Below are positions 49,600 through 64,000 of a stretch of 64,000 nt of DNA, piece after piece. Position 1 is the stretch's first letter; each line of letters opens with the position of its first letter. The DNA comes from Pogona vitticeps (taxonomy: Eukaryota; Chordata; Lepidosauria; Squamata; Agamidae). The stretch is taken from positions 2,833,501 to 2,897,500 of the forward strand of contig NC_135793.1 of the NCBI RefSeq assembly GCF_051106095.1. Direction: 5' to 3'. Made by a program: the position numbers and the translations under genes. Below the pieces are notes generated by a model. It was given only the letters and a program-made list of their open reading frames with translations. It was not told where the DNA came from and made no database searches.

Positions 49600-49765
49600 T
49601 CCACAGAAATGCACATTTCCACAATGTAATTACCAGAAATGACCACTAGAGGAAGCAGATTATAGTGAACCCTATGCTATGTGTAGGGTTCACTATTATT
49701 TGTGGTGTTCAGCATCCATGGGGGGAATGAATCCCCATGGATACTGCAGTCCTGATGTACAGGAA
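49600..49765. mobile_element. Tigger-like MITE fragment
   Basis: The TCCACAATGTAATTACCAGA segment and the TAGGGTTCACTATTATTTGT, TCCCCATGGATACTGC end match the element at 60290-60465 part for part. Confidence 0.6.
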
Positions 49766-49769
49766 GGTC

Positions 49770-51070
49770 CCAATCCAAAACAGTTGGCCAAATGCTCATT
49801 CGTATGCTTGATTGAAGTTTGGAAAAGAAAAGAAAAAACAACCATCGATTTTGACTTTTGTTTTAATTAAATTATTTAGTTTGGGATACTCCACCTGTCT
49901 GTGAGTTATTTTTGGATTTAGTTTTGTCTCGGTGTGGTCCAGGCCAACCATGCACCTCAATTGCCATTCACCATTTGACCAGAGAGGGTAAATTGTCCAG
50001 AGATTGGGGGGGGGGGGGAGGAATCCAAGGTCAGGTAAAGAAATCCTTTGGAAATGTCAGGGCTCAATAAAACATCAGATACAAGAAGCACAGTGCAAAT
50101 TCAAAGTGGGAAAAAAATATTACTCCTGAAATAACCTTCAGACGTGATCGGTCGTCACACGTTCATGGGGAGCTTTATTAAATAATTAATCACATCAGAT
50201 GATTGAATAGACATGTCCTAGATTTGCCATGTCTGTCCTCTTTCATCTCAGCCCACATTTTTCTATCTGAACAGAGACGCTGTCATGGAAATGAATGGGG
50301 CCACTGAAAACAAAGCTTCTCCTTTTATTGTTCCCTTCCCTTCCCTTCCCTTCCTTCCTTCCTTCCCCACCCCCCTACCCCCACCCCACACCCACGCAAA
50401 AGGAGATGGAGCAATGACACCCACAGTTCACATTTCTGTAAGCAGGGGGTGCACAGTGATTCCTTTATGGGTGATCCTGATCAATGGACGGAGGGAGCGC
50501 AAATTCCCTTGGGAGTTTAATGTGGACTTTGGGAGGAGCTGTCCGAAGTGCTGAAATGTTTTGCTGGTTAAAGTTCAGCCCCTTAGAGAGGTCCTGTAAA
50601 ATTTCCACTAGAACCCAGAACTCAATAGTCACGTATGTGAATCTGGAGTGAGCACCAGCCTTCAGTGGACTGGAACTAAGTTTCAACAGGTCCAGAGGGT
50701 CATTCATTTGCCATTTTGTTGATTTTGCAGGTGGCTGGGACTCTAAACGGCCAAGCTCCAGATGGTTTTAAATCATGTTCTATACCTTGTTCCTCCTCCA
50801 TATTGTGATTGCTCTTGGAATGCTGGATAATATCAGTGGATAGATTTTTGTTTATAGGCTGCATCTGCCCAAATTTTGTTGCCTCGTGCAGGTTGGCAGC
50901 CCTAGTCCCTTACCACATAGTCACTTGAAGATGCAAGCAGTGTTGTGTAGGAAGTTGCCCCCTACAACGTCACCCTATATGCTCCATCACAAACTCAGTA
51001 TTCTCTGTTGCCAACCTGCCAAAACCTGAGCCTTCCAGATTGGCTCGGAGTCTATTTCCTAAAGAGGGGT
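49770..51070. other. Spacer, nothing recognised
   Basis: Contains a G12 run near 50009 and a TTCCC/CTTC-rich tract at 50330-50365. No gene is supported. Confidence 0.45.
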
Positions 51071-51079
51071 GATGGGTTT

Positions 51080-51348
51080 GTCTTACATCAACACCTCTAG
51101 AGTGATGATCAGGTGACTGGAAACCAAGCCCTAGGAGGAAAAATTGAAAGAACTGGGCATGTTTAGCCTTGAGAAAAGAAAACGGAGGGGAGAGAGGAGA
51201 GCACTATTTGAATATTTGGAAGGGTAGTCTGAGAGAGGAGGGACAAGATCAGTTCTCTAGATCTTTGATCTAGATTCTGGCATTGAGAAGGGGGTCGGAC
51301 TTGATGGCCCTAGAAGGCCCTTCCAGCTCCATTTTTCGATGATTCTAG
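51080..51348 (+). mobile_element. CR1 LINE 3' end
   Basis: CTGGGCATGTTTAGCCTTGA, AGCACTATTTGAATATTTGG and GAGGGACAAGATCAGTTCTC are typical of the end of the CR1 reading frame. The terminus is GGACTTGATGGCCCTAGAAG and CCTTCCAGCTCC, ending GATGATTCTA. Confidence 0.9.
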
Positions 51349-51779
51349 AGGGTGCAGGACTGGCAGAGTCTAACCTTGCTGATGGCATTATTTCAGGGCT
51401 TCATGCAGGGGAAGGTCTCCATCACCCACTGCCTGGCCCTTCGGGAACCTTCTACTTGCCAATCAGGGTGGCCAGGGGTGCTGTTTGAAGGACCTCCAGG
51501 CACCAGCCCTCTTTCTGAAGGTGCCTTCTATTTGAAAGACTCTTGAGTAGGAGTCTGGTGTAAAGAACTCTAGGGCAGGAGATGCTGGACCTTAACGTTG
51601 GCCATCCACACTTACTAGACAGCCAAACCAGCAAAAGTCCTGGGCTTCTGCCTCTGGTCTTCTTCATTGGAGACATGTTTTAATTCTGCTTCAGTTACTG
51701 AAAGAGTCATTTCTACACCTAACATGTTCTCTAGCAGCTTCCATGTTCTCTAGACTCACAAAGAGAGTATGGCTTAACA

Positions 51780-52470
51780 AGAAGCTGACGGGATAAACTA
51801 AGATCCAGGTCTATAGAGCCTGTGTCCTGAGCACACTCCTGTACTGCAGTGAGTCCTGGACCCTTTGTGCACGGCAGGAGAGGAAGCTGAACACGTTCCA
51901 TGTGCATTGTCTCTGGTGCATTTTTGGTATCACCTGGCAAGACAAAGTCCCAAATAGAGTAGTCCTAGAATGAGCTGGAATTTTTCACATGTATACATTA
52001 CTGAAACAGCAACGTTTACGTTGACTTGGGCACGTCGTGAGAATGGCTGATGGTTAGATTCCAAAGGATCTCCTGTATGGAGAATTAGTGCAGGGAAATC
52101 GCCCGAGAGGGAGATCACAGCTGCGATATAAAGACATCTGCAAGCGGGATCTGAAGGCCTTAGGAATAGACCTCAACAGATGGGAAACCCTGACATCTGA
52201 GCATTCAGCCTGGAGGCAGGTGGTGCATCACGGCCTCTCCCAATTTGAAGAGACCCTTGTCCAGCAGGCCAAGGCCAAGAGGCAGTCCTAAAAGCAGCCA
52301 AACCAGGGAGCTGGACAGGGAACAGATTGCACTTGTCTTCAGTGTGGAAAGGATGGTCACTCTTGAATTGGCCTCCTCAGCCACACTAGACGCTGTTCCA
52401 AGTCCTCTATACAGAGCATGTGACCATAGTCTCTCGTGACGGAAGGAGGCCTAATCCTAATCTAACCATT
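51780..52470 (+). mobile_element. Non-LTR retrotransposon, C-terminal part
   Basis: Translated pieces read YSESWTLCARQERKLNTFHV, HVVRMADG and then KRDLKALGIDLNRWETL (52088-52291 frame). This is the C-terminal region of a non-LTR reverse-transcriptase polyprotein with its GRxGRSQLRYKDICKRDL segment. A cysteine-rich finger would normally follow; only remnants are visible. The end reads CATAGTCTCTCGTGACGGAA then TAATCCTAATC. The clade is uncertain (Nimb/I-type or RTE). The frame is interrupted in this copy. Confidence 0.75.
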
Positions 52471-52764
52471 TCTACAGAAACACTGGGTTGCTAAATTGTC
52501 TGCCAATCACCGTCCTATGCCATCCTTTTGTGTTGGTGATGTATCAAGCGCTGCCCCATTATGGGGTTGGTTCCCTAGCACTGAGTCATCTTGGCCCTCC
52601 CCTAAAGACGTTCTTTTCACTCAACTGATGTCGAAGGAGAGCCACTTTGCTTTCACTGAGTGCTTATGATGCCGTTGAGTTTCTTGTTCAGCTCCTTGTT
52701 CCCAGGACAGAGTGATGCTCTTGTTTCTTGACACTATCACCCAAAGCTCTCTGCTCCATTAATG

Positions 52765-53010
52765 AAAACTTGGCACTGGGAACAGCAGAATTGGAGAGAA
52801 AGAATTTATCGGTGTAGCTTTAATTGCAGTGTCATCTAAAGTGTTGCATGTTTGTATTAGTCAAACGGAACATGAAGCCGGGCCATCTGCCAAGCACTCT
52901 CCTCTGCCAAAGATTTTTTTCACAAATATAGGAGTGAACGATTCATTCTAATAACAAGGCCGCTCCGCAGAGCTTCTTTCCCACATAGGTAGAACGCTAG
53001 CGCAGCGTTG
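52765..53010. promoter_or_regulatory. Candidate conserved non-coding element
   Basis: Repeat-free sequence with TAAT/ATTA cores (CTTTAATTGCAG, GATTCATTCTAATAAC) and a CCGCTCCGCAGAG block. Appearance only. Confidence 0.3.
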
Positions 53011-53014
53011 AGAC

Positions 53015-54850
53015 AGATGACTTCACATCTTGGAACAAGGCAAATCTGCCATAGATGGAACTTTTAAGTCCCATCTGTTTTTAAAATTCAGTAGCTTAAG
53101 CATAATAATTAGATTTTAACATGATAAGAACCTACTGCGTTTTGGCATGTCTCTTTTTTAAATAAGCCACGAGCTGCTTTGGGTCCAAGATCTGAAGGTA
53201 AGGTGTCTTCTTCAGGTTTGCTCTGATTTTTGATATTAGAAGTTCATTATTTGTACCACAATCTACCCCTGATCTTGTTTTGGCAGTAAGAAACAGAGCT
53301 CCTCCATCTTACACTTTCTATTATTTACTTGATTTCTGTATTGGCCATCTGGGGATGTCCATATGTACAGTTATCTCTTCGTATTTGCAATAAACAGGTT
53401 GTTGGCTTCACAAGATTATGTGAGTCAGTCTCTTGGTTCATCTTTTTCCCCCTTGTGATCTGTAAAAGCAGTGATCCTAGTACAGACTTTTAACTCCACT
53501 CACCCCAACGTATCTGTTCACTTTTAGAATTTTTGGCTTATCTTGTTTCATACTTCTGACATTCCAAGGTCTGGCTATGTGCTTTCCAGAACTCTAGACT
53601 TTGACTTTTACATCTGTGCAAATCAGAAGCTGAAAGCCCTTTCAGCGTTAGTCTGGTTACTTCTTTAAGACAGAGCTGATCTTCGCTCTTCTCCAGTAGC
53701 TGACGGAGTGCCTTCCAACCTGGGAGTCCCATCTTCCAGCACTCTCCCTTGTTTCATTTTTTATTGCCTCATCAAAAGGTTTTCAGAACTTAAAGCAGTC
53801 ACAAGTGGTTTGCTGGTGCCTTTTTCTGCACAGTATGGACAAGAGGTAGACTGAGTGTCCACTGCCATGATGTTCTCTGAAGTCACCTATTACAATTGTG
53901 ATGAGATCTGACATGCATCAAGATCTGCTGACACAAGTCCTGGCAAACCCAGATTTTAACTCAAAAACCCATCTCATCACAACAATCAGTCCTGAAATTC
54001 TGGACTTTCTCTAACCCCATGTCCATTGGAACTATTTATTCTCTTCTGCTGATGTGATCATTTGATCCTGAAGCAAATGAATATATCTTAGTCCAGGGTC
54101 TTGGCTTTAACTGTTTTGCCTTGAGTAACTCTGCTAGGAATCTAGATTCACAGCCAAGATTAGCTTCCCAACAATATTGCCGTCAGATTATCTAAATTTT
54201 AGAAATAAAATTGAATTCATTAAAATGAATTAAAATCAATCACTGGCAGTTCTCTTATTCTTCATCCCCCTTCCCTCCATTTTGATTTGGCCCTAGTTTT
54301 TTTTTCCAATCCCTGATTTTTTCCCCCAAGTTTTATTTCATTCTTCTTTCAAACTCGCTTATTAAAAAGAAACTCCATAAAAGAGTGAGAAAGTTCTAAA
54401 TGGATCCACCGGATCTTTAAACTCAATTATGCTTCACAGATCAAATCTGACAGAAGGGCTGACAAAATTAGATGGGTTTCATTCACTGAAACACAACGGC
54501 CTTGAGGTCTGTGGAAAATTTGGCTCCTGTAAATAGGAAGGAATTGTGTTACTTTTAAAAAATTGCACCTGGAAAGCAAATGAATTACTTGTTCTGGATT
54601 GGATAATACTTTTTTAAAAATCTCTAAAAGATTAGAAACAAGGCAGAACTCTTTAATCAAGGAAAGATGGCATGCCGCGGATGCAGTACCATCTTCATCA
54701 GGTTACGAGAACCCTTAGAACTCAAAATGTTGAATTAACACTGTTAGTAAGAGCAATGAAGTATTTTTAGAAAGCAGCCTTTCTTCCACCCCTGCCACAA
54801 GGTTTTCCAAATGCTCTTCTTGGCTTTGAATCAAAGCCATTCTAAATGCT
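53015..54850. other. Spacer, nothing recognised
   Basis: AT-rich, no supported gene or element. Confidence 0.45.
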
Positions 54851-54859
54851 GTCTGTCTT

Positions 54860-55090
54860 CAGCAGAGGAGGTGCGCGCAGAAGAGAGCAAGAGATAATTA
54901 AGGCAGTCTGTCTTCTTTACTATTTACAGAGGACGAAAATTTCCACGGACCTGTAGGCAATTGGGCTGCAGTGAATTAAACCAGTCTAATTGTGTCAGCG
55001 CTGCTGCCGGATCTGATAGGGGAAGTGTAACTGAGTTAAAGATCCGGCGAATCCATTTAAAGCTCACCTTCAAAGAGTCTATGGCTTTAA
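54860..55090. promoter_or_regulatory. Candidate conserved non-coding element
   Basis: The block AGAGATAATTAAGGCAGTCT to GGCGAATCCATTTAAAGC is repeat-free and rich in homeodomain cores (GATAATTAAG, GCAATTGGGC, GTGAATTAAACC, TCTAATTG). It is about 2 kb beyond the 3' end of ZC4H2 and could be one of its enhancers. Inference from motif density. Confidence 0.35.
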
Positions 55091-55254
55091 ACTGCAGATC
55101 TTGATCTGAGATTCATGGCAAACTTTAATCCTTCTTAACTAGGTCATTTTCTCGTTCCCGTGCCTCTACTTATCACGGCTGTCCTAGGGTGTTATAATTG
55201 CCATGGCCCCCAGCATGGCTATTGGAAGTTTTATATAATTAGACAATCCATTTC

Positions 55255-55400
55255 CATGGAAATGTGTGATGTAGTGGATAGAATGCCAGACTATGACTCA
55301 GAAGACCTGGATTCGGATGCCCAATTGGCTGTGGAAACTCACTGGAAGCGGCAATGATAAAACCACTCCTTAAATATCTCATATATCTTGAAAACTCTTT
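55255..55400 (+). mobile_element. SINE-B, 3' end interrupted
   Basis: Head GTGTGATGTAGTGGATAGAA and body GTGGAAACTCACTGGAAGCG, then CCACTCCTTAAATATCTCAT and CTTGAAAACTC. Its last part is included in the tandem duplication that follows. Confidence 0.8.
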
Positions 55401-55632
55401 TCTGACGTTGGTTGCAAGACGCACTTGTATGAAGTTCTGTTTATTTTGTTTTCAGCGGCTCCCTGTCCTGGGTGGATGTATCGACAAATACAAAGACTTT
55501 GGATATCTCATATATCTTGAAAACTCTTTTCTGACGTTGTTTGCAAGACGCACTTGTATGAAGTTCTGTTTATTTTGTTTTCAGCGGCTCCCTGTCCTGG
55601 GTGAATGTATCGACAAATACAAAGACTTTGGA
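55375..55632. repeat. 129-bp tandem duplication
   Basis: Copies 55375-55503 and 55504-55632 are head to tail and differ at two positions by eye. Each holds a TTTATTTTGTTTTCAG splice-acceptor-like motif and 17 open codons (RLPVLGGCIDKYKDFG). Confidence 0.97.
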
Positions 55633-55737
55633 ATTTGGTTGAATGATTAATTGGGACGGAGTAAAAATCCCAGTGGAGATAGCATAAGACGCAGAAAACA
55701 GCAAGGATTTAAAGATGCTTTGAGAACATCAATTGTA

Positions 55738-56172
55738 CAGTGGTGCCCTGCATAGCGAGGTTAATCCGTTCCAGATTAACCCTCACTATGAGGAAACATC
55801 ACTAAATGGGACGCAAAATGTCATTGGAACGCATTAAACTTAGTTTAATGTGTTCCAGTGGCTTCTATACTCACCGTTAAGCGAAGTTTCCTCATAGCGC
55901 CGCCATTTTCACGCCCTTGGTAAGCGAGGGCAGGGTGCGAAAATGGTTGTGGCGGCCATTTTGGGTCGTCCAGCGGCTGTTTTGGAGCCGCCGAACAGCT
56001 GATTTCCCCGCGTCGCAATGCGAAGACCGGTAAGCAATACGCTTACCGATCTTCGCAATGTGAGTTTTGGCCATAGAGGCCATCGGTAAGCGATCGCATT
56101 AGCGATCTCAAAAAAGAGATGGCTATGCGATTTCGTCATTATACGGTGCGCTCGTTAAGCGAGGCACCACTG
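55738..56172. mobile_element. Tigger-like (pogo) MITE, 435 bp
   Basis: The terminal inverted repeats are CAGTGGTGCC and GGCACCACTG, preceded by TA on the left. Inside, AGCGAGGTTAATCCGTTCC recalls Tigger-type ends, and an internal palindrome around GGTAAGCAATACGCTTACC is visible. There is no transposase frame. Confidence 0.85.
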
Positions 56173-56198
56173 TGCTGTGCTATGGATTCTTCGCTGGC

Positions 56199-56285
56199 TG
56201 GATAGCTCAGAGGTTTAGGTATCTGGTTGCAGAGCCAGACGTTGTGAGTTCAATTCCCCACTGTGAAGGCTGCATAGTCCAAGAA
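56199..56285 (+). mobile_element. tRNA-type head of SINE-A/C group
   Basis: GCTGGATAGCTCAGAGGTTT is the A box region and GAGTTCAATTCCCCACTGTG the B box region. The body that follows (GAAGGCTGCATAGTCC) is neither the SINE-A nor the SINE-C body. Confidence 0.8.
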
Positions 56286-56469
56286 CACCCTTGGAGTTGG
56301 CTGCATGTGGGCATAGCTGTCTGTGGGTTGGGTGGCCCAAGACCCATGGCCGCCCTAGATACGAGAGCACTTCCTGCATCACTCTTTGGCTTGTCTCATA
56401 GCTGGCAACAGGGTGTGTAAAACAGGGGTGAAATTATCAAGGCTATGCAAAAAAACAGGGGGGGAAAAA

Positions 56470-57250
56470 GCAAGTCTGCAAATTCATACAAGAGAACTGG
56501 TCTTTGTACATAGGTTATACAGAATATGGATTCGCTTAACACAAAGCCTCAATATTTCTGTAAGTACAGAAGATACACACAAGTGGGTTATATCTTGTGG
56601 GTGGGAATAGGGGAAGAGTAAGTAAAAGTTAAAAACACCATGAAGTCAAACATATACATATTTTTTTTGTAGTACTGAAGACTCTTAAGCACCAGGAAAT
56701 ACGGGGAAAGTAGAACCTCAGTACAAATATATTGTAGCTGGCAAAACCAATCAGGGAATGCAAAGCGGTGACATTTTGGGCAGCTGAATAAAAAAAGAAA
56801 GAAGGAAAGAAAAAGGCTTCAGTCCATCTATTTCAAAAAGAAAGAAAAGAAGAAACGTATTATTAAAATGGATAGAGGCTGCCCTTAATTTTCTTTGTTT
56901 TTTTTTTAAAAAAGTCCTTCTGCCTTCACCTTAATGACCGGCGGAGGTCTCCCTTTGTGTGCAGAGTCCGAAAAGCAGAATGACTGATACTTTACAACGG
57001 TAGCACCCTCGGTTTCCTACAAAGCAAAAGATCAAATACCAGACCACAAGTGAGCCCAAACAGAACAGTTGTGCTTACATCACGCTGAACGAGAACAGAG
57101 GAACACTCAAAAAGTTTGCACTCCGAAGACTTCTGACCACATGTACAGTTCTACTGGAAAGAAGGAGGGGGAGAGGCTGGGTTGAATCACAGGCTTTCTT
57201 GGCAAGTGTTTTCTTTTCTTATGCTTTTCCCCCCTTTCTGTCCCTGCTTC
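56470..57250 (-). other. ZC4H2: Probable ZC4H2 3' UTR
   Basis: Repeat-poor, AT-rich sequence directly downstream of the ZC4H2 stop on the minus strand, with pyrimidine/purine runs typical of a long UTR. No minus-strand AATAAA is visible in the interval, so the true end is not fixed. Confidence 0.45.
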
Positions 57251-62230
<4,980 letters not shown>

Positions 62231-62234
62231 TTAC

Positions 62235-62505
62235 ATTGAGGGCATAGAATTGTAGAATAATGAAGTTGGAAGGGGCCAACTCCTTGCTCAAGGCAGGAAT
62301 CCAAATCAAAGGATATCTGTCAGGTCGTTGTCTAAGTTTCTCTTGAAGCGCTGGAGCGCTCACCACCTCCCGAGGTCAATGGTTCCATTGTCATACCACT
62401 CTAACAGCTAGGAAGCTTTTCCTTGGATTCAACCGAAATCTGGCTTCCTTTAACTTGACCCCACCATTGCTTTGTCCTGCACTCTGGGATGATCGAGAAC
62501 CTGGG
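62235..62505 (-). mobile_element. CR1 LINE 3' part
   Basis: ATAGAATTGTAGAATAATGA, AGTTGGAAGGGGCCAACTCC, TTTTCCTTGGATTCAACCGA and GACCCCACCATTGC are the reversed end of a CR1 element, 3' end at left. Confidence 0.85.
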
Positions 62506-62509
62506 GGAG

Positions 62510-62660
62510 AATGCTAAATTGATGCTTTCGATGGACTATTTCTCCCATCATCCTTCCCCACTGGCTAGGTCAGATACATCTGATGGGAGCTGTGGGCGTG
62601 TGATATCTGGGAGGCTGCAGGTTCACAACCCATCTTTATTATTATTATTATTATTATTTG
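62510..62660. mobile_element. MITE remnant and (ATT)n
   Basis: CTTTCGATGGACTATTTCTCCCATCATC-type arm opposite CTGATGGGAGCTGTGGGC, followed by seven ATT units at 62638-62658. Confidence 0.4.
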
Positions 62661-62664
62661 ATCC

Positions 62665-64000
62665 ACATATATATATAACAAGCTCAAGGCAAGAATACAC
62701 AGCCCACACCATAACGCTCACAACATCAGGGCTCACCGGTGACTCAAACTCTACACTGCATTACTCTTCAATTATTTAATAACTCAACGCTCAAGATGAA
62801 CAGAGGAGGAGAGAAGAAGACCACTATGCTCAGTAAAAGAGCCTTTGGTTTGCTGTCAGATAGTCCCATGCTTATTTATTTATTAGTTACTTGTTTATTA
62901 GGTAATTAATCCACCTTTCCTAGTTACCTAATCTGCCCATCCTGGTCAAAGTAGGCCAGACTTGGAATGTGGGGCTGATCCCAGGTTGCAGAGAGAGTTC
63001 TGTGATTCAACGTGGGCTTCACAAAGGCTCTCCCAAGTTCCAGCGCTCTAACCACTACACTCCATGACTTCATCCTTACCGTCAAAAGCAAAACTGAACC
63101 TGAAACAGAGGATTCCCCAGTTTATATCCTTGCCTGCCATCCCCGGACGTAGAAAACCGCAAACCATACTGCCTTTCGTTATGGGCTCTTTCCAAAAATA
63201 ATTTTTGAAAATTTCTGCACACACGGGCACACCTTCCAACGTTGTCATTTTCAGAGCTTCTCGTGTCAAAGCTGTCCGATGCCTGCCGGTCCAAAAAAGG
63301 AAGTTCCACTGAATTTGGTACAGGCGGCTGCAAATAGCTTGAGGTGTTTACAAGATTTTCCATTTTTCTGACTGCAGTCCAATGCACAGTTACTACAGAG
63401 CAAGATTCCTAAAAACCCAGTGGATCTTCCTTCTGAGTAATCTCCCATAGGATCATGCCACCTCTCTCTAACGGAGTGGGATTTCATAGGAAAATCTCTC
63501 TAAGGATAGCAGAAAAGCCTTTTTAAAAAAGAGAACAATTTAGATTTGAAACCCATGCCATGTTTCTCTGGCTGTAAACAATCTTTATCCAAATCCTCTA
63601 TAAACAGCAAGACTACTAGTAAGAAACAAGGCACCCCTGAACCTGGGTGATTCCAAATAAAGCTTTGTGCTCATCACACACTCAACCGTGTGTTGTTTTG
63701 AGAAAGAGCACCAGGAAATATGTAAGGCGGCTTTTTGTGTGAGGGGCACAGACCCTGCCTAGCATTTCTCCGGCACAGGAGCAGCCCTCTCCAACAGGCA
63801 AAAAGAGAGAGAGAAAAGGAATGGAATAGAGACAAGGAATTTATCCTGCAACCCTGCACAAACAGTGGACCAGGGAGTAAGCCCCTCCTCACCTTATCGG
63901 ACTTCATAAACAGCCATACAGTCATTAGAGCATCTCCTCTCCAGCAGAATGATAGGAAAGCAGAGGGCCACGAAAATAATAAGCACAGCAGCAGCGGTTG
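62665..64000. other. ZC4H2 intron 1 or upstream, nothing recognised
   Basis: A TTTATTTATTAGTTAC piece near 62873 followed by CCACCTTTCCTAGTTACC may be a LINE 3' end. I looked for ZC4H2 exon 1 (MADEQEIMCKLESIKEI-type coding on the minus strand) and did not find it. Confidence 0.5.

Noticed and set aside
52088-52291. 67-codon frame that could pass for a host gene
   Set aside because: The sequence is the C-terminus of a non-LTR retrotransposon protein, with the rest of the element around it.
56199-56285. tRNA-like A and B boxes that could suggest a tRNA gene
   Set aside because: The anticodon and acceptor stems do not close, and the same head recurs in many SINE copies.

Overview
The window looks like a piece of a reptile autosome or microchromosome, most likely a squamate (lizard or snake). 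The reasons are vertebrate exon/intron genes, a CR1 LINE background, RTE/L2-type LINE 3' ends, several tRNA-headed SINE families, many short palindromic hAT and Tigger-like MITEs, CpG islands, and very long, fairly pure microsatellites. I cannot name the species. I saw no prokaryotic genes, no CRISPR array, no intact tRNA or rRNA gene, and no retrovirus or other capsid-bearing element.

Layout: (1) 1-8974, plus strand: a CpG-island promoter, then a gene I rebuilt from six coding exons (1609-1816, 3312-3440, 3559-3628, 5480-5750, 6388-6540, 8837-8974). They join in frame into a 322-residue protein that resembles the uncharacterised vertebrate protein C8orf48. (2) 9-15 kb: a non-coding spacer with a possible conserved element, a near-perfect 69-bp-arm palindrome beside a long AAT microsatellite, and SINEs. 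(3) 15056-15358, minus strand: a 100-residue single-pass membrane protein resembling C11orf87. A strong splice acceptor lies upstream at 15872, and a CpG island at 21.5-22.9 kb carries a minus-strand TATA box and splice donor, so a two-exon gene of about 7.5 kb is likely. (4) 23-56 kb: a gene desert of SINEs, CR1/RTE and other LINE remnants, MITEs, microsatellites and a few stretches that look like conserved non-coding elements. (5) 57251-61170, minus strand: exons 2-5 of ZC4H2, with every coding residue except those of exon 1, which must lie beyond the right edge.

Repeat names used below are my own. SINE-A is a tRNA-type head, a body and a tail like RTE/L2 3' ends. SINE-C has the same head but a CR1-like tail. 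SINE-B has a different tRNA head and an RTE/L2-like tail. SINE-D is an unclassified SINE or LINE 3' fragment whose tail runs into AAATAAATA. Family names rest on recognised motifs and not on a database search. The three genes have no evident functional link; ZC4H2 is a neural nuclear regulator, and the other two encode uncharacterised proteins.
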